From the NCBI RefSeq assembly GCF_027853965.1, contig NZ_JAQGLB010000012.1, forward strand, positions 180,475 to 244,474: DNA of 64,000 nt, read 5' to 3'. The position numbers were made by a program, and so were the translations under genes. This document shows, piece after piece, positions 59,985 to 64,000 of the stretch (the stretch's first letter is position 1; each line of letters opens with the position of its first letter). The notes beneath the pieces are model-generated. The model was not told the DNA's origin, searched no databases, and saw only the letters and a program-made list of their open reading frames with translations. The DNA comes from Saccharopolyspora indica. GTDB taxonomy: Bacteria; Actinomycetota; Actinomycetes; Mycobacteriales; Pseudonocardiaceae.

Positions 59985-60273
59985 GGGTGACATCCTCCCC
60001 CTCTCGACGAGGCAACCCGACTCCACCCCGGCCCAAGACGCTACTCGACGCGGGCCCGGCCATGTGCGCTGTGTGGGACTTCCGTTCCGTTGATCCAGCA
60101 CACGTGCGCGCGTTCAAGATCCATGTCACCGCGTGCGGTGATCTCGTCACGAAGCCTGCCGGTTTCTCGTCCGGATGAACATCACACCACCAGGTGGATT
60201 GGATCAGCGGCGCGTTCGCAGCGGTCAGCGGTGCGCGAAAACGAGTAGCGGTACACCCGTGCCAGAAGCAAGA

Positions 60274-61521
60274 GTGGGGTACGTGCTGCAGCCCTACCGA
60301 CTCCTCGCGGCGGTTCCGCACGCGCCGAGCCTGATGTTCTTCAGCCTGCTGGGCCGGCTGCACATGCCCGCGCTCGGCATGGTGCTCGCCTTCCTGGTGG
60401 TCGACTGGACCGGTTCATACGCGATCGGCGGCGTGATCGGCGCGACGATCACGGTCGGGCAGGCCATCGCCGGGCCGCTGCGCGGGCGGGCGGCCGACCG
60501 CAGCTCGCCGCCGCGGCTGCTGGTGGTGACCGGCATCGGTTCCGGGCTCGGGATGGTCGCCATCATCGCCGTGACCAGCTGGGTCGATCCGGCGCACTGG
60601 TGGCTGGTGCTGCCGGTCGCGCTGGCGACCGGGCTGTCGCACCCGCCGATCACGCAGATCGGGCGGGCGATCTGGCCGCGGCTGGCGGACGGCCCGGCTC
60701 GCGAGGCGGCCTTCGCGGTCGAGGCCACCCTGCAGGAGCTGCTGTTCGTGGTGGCGCCGATGCTCGCCGCGTTCGCGGTGGCGGTGTGGGGACCTGCCGC
60801 GGCGATGTACGCCTGCGCCGGGTGGGCGACGGCCGGTTCCGTCCTGTTCGCCGTCGTGCTGTGGCGCGCCGGCCTGAACGAGGGGCTGGGCGAGCGCGCG
60901 GCGGGGGAGCGCAAGTCCGCGCCGTTGTTCCGGATCCCGGGGTTCGTCTCGCTGCTGGGCTTCTTCGGGCTGCTCGTCGGCGGGTTGATCTCGGTCGACC
61001 TGGTGCTGGTGGCCTGGGCGCGCGAGCGCGGTGAGCCGGAGCTGGCCGGGGTGCTGGCGATGGTGTGGGCGGTCGGGTCGCTGATCGGCGGGCTGGTGCT
61101 CGGCGGATCGGGCAGGCGTCCCCGGCTCTGGCTGCGGGCGTCGCTGACCGCGCTCGGCCTGGTGGCGCTGGTGCCGGTGCTGCCGCCGATCGCCGATCCC
61201 GGCTCGCCGCTGCTGATCGGGGTGATCCTGATGATCGGCGGCACGGCGGTGGCCCCGACGCTGGCGGCCAGCAACGGCCGGCTGGCCGACATCGCGCCAC
61301 CGGACCGGCGCAACGAGGCGTTCGGCTGGCTGGCCAGCGCGACCACCTTCGGCGGTGCGGTCGCCGCGCCGCTGTCCGGGGTGATGCTCGACCTGGCCGG
61401 TCCGGCCGCGGCGGCCGCGGCGGCCGGCTGCCTGGCGCTGGCGGCGGCCGGGCTTGTCGTATCTCACAACCTCCGGGCATCGCGGTCCGAGCGGGCTGCG
61501 GAGCAGACTGCCGTCACGTGA
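60274..61521 (+). CDS. MFS transporter
   Basis: A twelve-helix transporter of about 415 residues. Three in-frame GTG codons (60259, 60274, 60283) could start it; 60274 is a compromise. The N-terminal half contains the A-motif-like GPLRGRAADRSSPPRLLVV and the second half LGGSGRRPRLWLR. LMFFSLLGRLHMPALGMVL, SHPPITQIGRAIWPRL and WLASATTFGGAVAAPLSGVMLD fit the actinobacterial MFS group that sits next to folD-linked genes. Substrate unknown. Its TGA overlaps the GTG of the next transporter, so they form an operon. Confidence 0.8.
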   Translation: MGYVLQPYRLLAAVPHAPSLMFFSLLGRLHMPALGMVLAFLVVDWTGSYAIGGVIGATITVGQAIAGPLRGRAADRSSPPRLLVVTGIGSGLGMVAIIAVTSWVDPAHWWLVLPVALATGLSHPPITQIGRAIWPRLADGPAREAAFAVEATLQELLFVVAPMLAAFAVAVWGPAAAMYACAGWATAGSVLFAVVLWRAGLNEGLGERAAGERKSAPLFRIPGFVSLLGFFGLLVGGLISVDLVLVAWARERGEPELAGVLAMVWAVGSLIGGLVLGGSGRRPRLWLRASLTALGLVALVPVLPPIADPGSPLLIGVILMIGGTAVAPTLAASNGRLADIAPPDRRNEAFGWLASATTFGGAVAAPLSGVMLDLAGPAAAAAAAGCLALAAAGLVVSHNLRASRSERAAEQTAVT

Positions 61522-62504
61522 CCCTTACGCCGGTGAAACCTTCCGATCCCCAGGTCGCTCAGCGCGCGCTCGGCATGGCCGGTGCGGCCGCGGTCGGGCT
61601 GCTGCTCGCCGTCCAGGCCCGGATCAACGGTGCGCTCGGGGCCCGGATGGACGACGGGATCGCGGCCGGGCTGATCTCGTTCACGTGCGGGTTCGCCGTG
61701 CTGCTCGCGGCGTCGCTGCTGATCCCGCGGGCTCGTCGCGGATTCCGGAACCTGACCGCGGCGCTGCGCGAACCGGGCGGGCTGCGGCCGTGGCAGTGCC
61801 TCGGCGGGGTGTGCGGCGGGTACCTGGTGTTCACCCAGGGCATGGCCGCGACCGCGCTGGGCGTCGCGATGTTCACCGTCGCGGTGGTGGCCGGGCAGGT
61901 GAGCAGCGGGCTGGTGGTGGACCGCCTCGGGCTGGGGCCCGCCGGGCCGCAGCGCGTGACACCGGCACGACTCGTCGGCGCGGTGCTCGCCGTGGTCGCG
62001 GTGCTGATCTCGGTGTCCGCGCAGCTGGGCGGCGCGCAGGCGAGCTGGCTGGTGCTGCTGCCCGCGCTGGCAGGCGTCGGGCTGGGCTGGCAGGCGGCGG
62101 TCAACGGCCGGATGAAGCAGGCGGCCGACTCGGCGGTGTTCGCCTCGATGGTCAACTTCGGGATCGGGATGGCGGCCCTCGCGCTGGCCTTCGCGGTCGA
62201 GGTGCTGGTCCGCGGCCTGCCGGAGTTCCCGGCCGACGGCTGGCTCTACACCGGCGGCTTCCTGGGCATCTTCGTGATCGGCGGGTCGGTCGCGCTGGTC
62301 CGCTACACCGGGGTGCTGCTGCTCGGCCTGGGCATGATCGCCGGGCAGCTGGTCGGGGCGCTGCTGCTGGACGTGTTCGCGCCCGCGACCCAGGACGGGA
62401 TCGCGACGTCCACCGTGGTGGGCGTGCTGCTCACCCTGGTGGCTGTAGGCGTGGCGGCAATGCCGGACCGGGCGGGACGGGGCGCGCGTCGTCTGCCACG
62501 ATGA
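61518..62504 (+). CDS. YdcZ/DUF606-type DMT transporter
   Basis: A 328-residue ten-helix protein consisting of two DUF606 (YdcZ) repeats: first AAAVGLLLAVQARINGALGARMDDGIAAGLISF with GGYLVFTQGMAATALGVAMFTVAVVAGQ, second AGVGLGWQAAVNGRMKQAADSAVFASMVNFGIG with GGSVALVRYTGVLLLGLGMIAGQLVGALLLD. The repeated 'Q..(I/V)NG.(L/M)' and 'F.(V/I)..AGQL' pieces define the family, part of the drug/metabolite superfamily. GTG 61518 overlaps the upstream stop (GTGA). Substrate unknown. Confidence 0.85.
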   Translation: MTLTPVKPSDPQVAQRALGMAGAAAVGLLLAVQARINGALGARMDDGIAAGLISFTCGFAVLLAASLLIPRARRGFRNLTAALREPGGLRPWQCLGGVCGGYLVFTQGMAATALGVAMFTVAVVAGQVSSGLVVDRLGLGPAGPQRVTPARLVGAVLAVVAVLISVSAQLGGAQASWLVLLPALAGVGLGWQAAVNGRMKQAADSAVFASMVNFGIGMAALALAFAVEVLVRGLPEFPADGWLYTGGFLGIFVIGGSVALVRYTGVLLLGLGMIAGQLVGALLLDVFAPATQDGIATSTVVGVLLTLVAVGVAAMPDRAGRGARRLPR

Positions 62505-62510
62505 ACAGCC

Positions 62511-63362
62511 GTGAGCGCGACGATTCTGGATGGCAAGGCCACCAAGGAAGCTATCTTCGACGAGCTGCGGCCCCGGGTTGCCCGGCTCGCCGAGCAGGGC
62601 AGCGCCCCGGGGCTGGCCACGGTCCTGGTCGGTGACGACCCCGGTTCGCATTCCTACGTGCGTGCCAAGCACAACGACTGCGCCAAGGTCGGCATCAAGT
62701 CGATCCGCAAGGACCTGCCCGCCGACGTCAGCCAGGCCGAGGTCGAAGCGGTGCTCGACGAGCTCAACGCCGACCCGGCCTGCACCGGCTACATCGTGCA
62801 GCTGCCGCTGCCCAAGCACCTCGACGCCGGCCCGCTGCTGGAGCGCATCGCGCCGGAGAAGGACGCCGACGGCCTGCACCCGATCAGCCTCGGCCGCCTG
62901 GTGCTGGGCGAGGAGGCGCCGCTGCCGTGCACGCCGCGCGGCATCATCGAGCTGCTCCGCCGCTACGACGTGCCGCTGGGCGGTGCGCAGGTCGCGGTCG
63001 TCGGTCGCGGCATCACCGTCGGCCGCCCGATCGGCCTGCTGCTGACCCGGCGCAGCGAGAACGCCACCGTGACGCTGTGCCACACCGGGACCAAGGACCT
63101 CGCCGCCGAGGTGAGCCGCGCCGACGTGGTGATCGCGGCGGCGGGCAAGCCGAACCTGATCACCGCGGACATGGTCAAGCCGGGCGCGGCGGTGCTCGAC
63201 GTCGGCGTGACCCGCACCGAGGCCGGGCTGTCCGGCGACGTGCACCCGGACGTCGCGGAGGTCGCCGGGTTCATCTCGCCGAACCCGGGCGGGGTCGGCC
63301 CGATGACCCGCGCGATGCTGCTGACCAACGTCGTCGAGGCGGCCGAGCGCAACCTCGGCTGA
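62511..63362 (+). CDS. folD: Methylene-tetrahydrofolate dehydrogenase/cyclohydrolase
   Basis: A 283-residue bifunctional enzyme interconverting 5,10-methylene-, methenyl- and 10-formyl-THF. The Tyr/Lys motif [15 protein letters not shown] is at about 48-62, QLPLPKHLD and [13 protein letters not shown] follow, and the Rossmann segment is [16 protein letters not shown], where the usual Ser of GRS is Gly-Ile. It ends [19 protein letters not shown]. It supplies 10-formyl-THF to purN and purH found elsewhere in the window. GTG start, 6 bp after the transporter stop. Confidence 0.96.
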   Translation: MSATILDGKATKEAIFDELRPRVARLAEQGSAPGLATVLVGDDPGSHSYVRAKHNDCAKVGIKSIRKDLPADVSQAEVEAVLDELNADPACTGYIVQLPLPKHLDAGPLLERIAPEKDADGLHPISLGRLVLGEEAPLPCTPRGIIELLRRYDVPLGGAQVAVVGRGITVGRPIGLLLTRRSENATVTLCHTGTKDLAAEVSRADVVIAAAGKPNLITADMVKPGAAVLDVGVTRTEAGLSGDVHPDVAEVAGFISPNPGGVGPMTRAMLLTNVVEAAERNLG

Positions 63363-63399
63363 TCTCCGCTCGGCGGGGACCGCGACAGGTAGGAGGAAC

Positions 63400-63681
63400 G
63401 TGAGCGAGCAGTCCGGCGGAAGGTCGCGCCTGGTGAGCTACGTGCCGTTCGGTTTGGTGCTGCTCATCGCGGCGGTCGGGTTCCTGCTGGTGTCGATGCA
63501 GTACTGGCGTCGCGGCTCGGTGCTGCTCGTGATGGCGCTGCTGGTCGCGGCGGGGCTGCGGGCGGTGGTCCCGCCGGAGCGCGTGGGTCTGCTGGCGATC
63601 CGCAGCCGGGTGGTGGACGTCCTGCTCTACAGCGGTTTCGGGGTGGCGATCCTCGCGGTGGCGCTGACGATCAAGCGCTGA
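63400..63681 (+). CDS. DUF3017 membrane protein, copy 1
   Basis: A 93-residue protein with three helices (LVSYVPFGLVLLIAAVGFLLV, VLLVMALLVAAGLRAVV, VLLYSGFGVAILAVALTI) and the loop PPERVGLLAIRSRVVD. DUF3017 proteins regularly follow folD in actinobacteria; function unknown. AGGAGG lies 4 bases before the GTG. A second, nearly identical gene starts 335 bp downstream. Confidence 0.85.
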   Translation: MSEQSGGRSRLVSYVPFGLVLLIAAVGFLLVSMQYWRRGSVLLVMALLVAAGLRAVVPPERVGLLAIRSRVVDVLLYSGFGVAILAVALTIKR

Positions 63682-63734
63682 GCGGCGGTGGTCGCAAGGG
63701 CCGCCGCCGCTCGCGACAGGCAGGTAGGAGGAAC

Positions 63735-64000
63735 GTGAGCGAGTCGTCCGGCGGAAGGTCGCGCCTGTTGACGTACGTGCCGTTCGGTTTGGTGCTGCTC
63801 ATCGCTGCGGTCGGGTTCCTCCTGGTGTCGATGCAGCACTGGCGCCGCGGCTCGGTGCTGCTCGGCTTGGCCTTGCTGGTCGCGGCGGGGCTGCGGGCGG
63901 TGGTCCCGCCGGAGCGCGTGGGTCTGCTGGCGATCCGCAGCCGGGTGGTGGACGTCCTGCTCTACAGCGGTTTCGGGGTGGCGATCCTCGCGGTGGCGCT
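63735..64000 (+). CDS. DUF3017 membrane protein, copy 2 (cut by window edge)
   Basis: A GTG at 63735 with the same AGGAGGAAC leader starts a second copy, visible for 88 codons. It reads SESSGGRSRLLTYVPFGLVLL and later VLLGLALLVAAGLRAVV where copy 1 has SEQ..., LVSY and VLLVMALL. The last 100 or so bases seen are identical to copy 1 (compare 63565-63665 with 63900-64000). A recent tandem duplication or gene conversion is the simplest reading. Confidence 0.85.
   Translation, partial: MSESSGGRSRLLTYVPFGLVLLIAAVGFLLVSMQHWRRGSVLLGLALLVAAGLRAVVPPERVGLLAIRSRVVDVLLYSGFGVAILAVA

Overview
The window is high-GC actinobacterial chromosome, almost certainly from the Pseudonocardiales and most like Saccharopolyspora. 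The case rests on strong G/C third-position bias, many GTG starts and apparently leaderless genes, and two mycobacterial-style gene neighbourhoods: sucC-sucD-(Rv0954-like)-perM-purN-purH and the SOS mutasome imuA'-imuB-dnaE2. A dispersed repeat near 27.1-27.4 kb and 54.7 kb looks like one I associate from memory with Saccharopolyspora; this could not be checked. No rRNA, tRNA, CRISPR array, transposase or prophage was seen. Both ends cut genes: a DUF2975 gene on the left and a second DUF3017 gene on the right.

Layout. 0-6.3 kb: DUF2975 fragment with an upstream inverted repeat, a secreted GH16 glucanase, a PspC-domain envelope-stress module (membrane protein divergent from a PspC-histidine kinase/LuxR regulator pair, with tandem palindromes between them) and a secreted propeller-like protein. 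6.3-8.4 kb: DMT exporter divergent from a LysR regulator. 8.4-13.8 kb: two PknB-type Ser/Thr kinases and two membrane-anchored proteins on one strand; the extracytoplasmic domain of the first kinase resembles that of one anchored protein. 13.8-18.9 kb: PIG-L deacetylase, small membrane protein, 3-hydroxybutyrate-dehydrogenase-like SDR with an MHS transporter, then chorismate mutase behind an apparent Phe/Tyr leader-peptide attenuator, and DedA. 19.3-27.9 kb: pcrA, LysR/propeller pair, VOC protein, a damaged TetR/hydrolase locus, and a 543-residue double methyltransferase facing a MarR/GbsR-type regulator across a perfect 18-bp palindrome.

27.9-38.4 kb is core metabolism and envelope: M23 peptidase, a large membrane protein, succinyl-CoA synthetase, Rv0954-like and PerM-like membrane proteins, purN and purH. 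38.7-44.7 kb is a complete translesion mutasome with four SOS boxes. 44.9-57.2 kb is accessory: WYL regulator facing an epoxide hydrolase pseudogene, MerR/imine-reductase-like pair, M20 peptidase, UspA, pentapeptide protein, LysE exporter, secreted tripeptidyl aminopeptidase-like hydrolase, DesK-type two-component system with a copy of the dispersed repeat between kinase and regulator, a GPP34 protein and GNAT. 57.4-60 kb is an 858-residue protein with a C-terminal TNT (NAD glycohydrolase toxin) domain and a YezG-immunity-like N-terminus. The right end holds MFS and YdcZ-type transporters, folD and a tandem pair of DUF3017 genes.

The observations I rate highest are the aromatic attenuator in front of chorismate mutase, the dispersed repeat placed just upstream of regulator genes, the TNT fusion protein, and the fused double methyltransferase with its palindromic operator.
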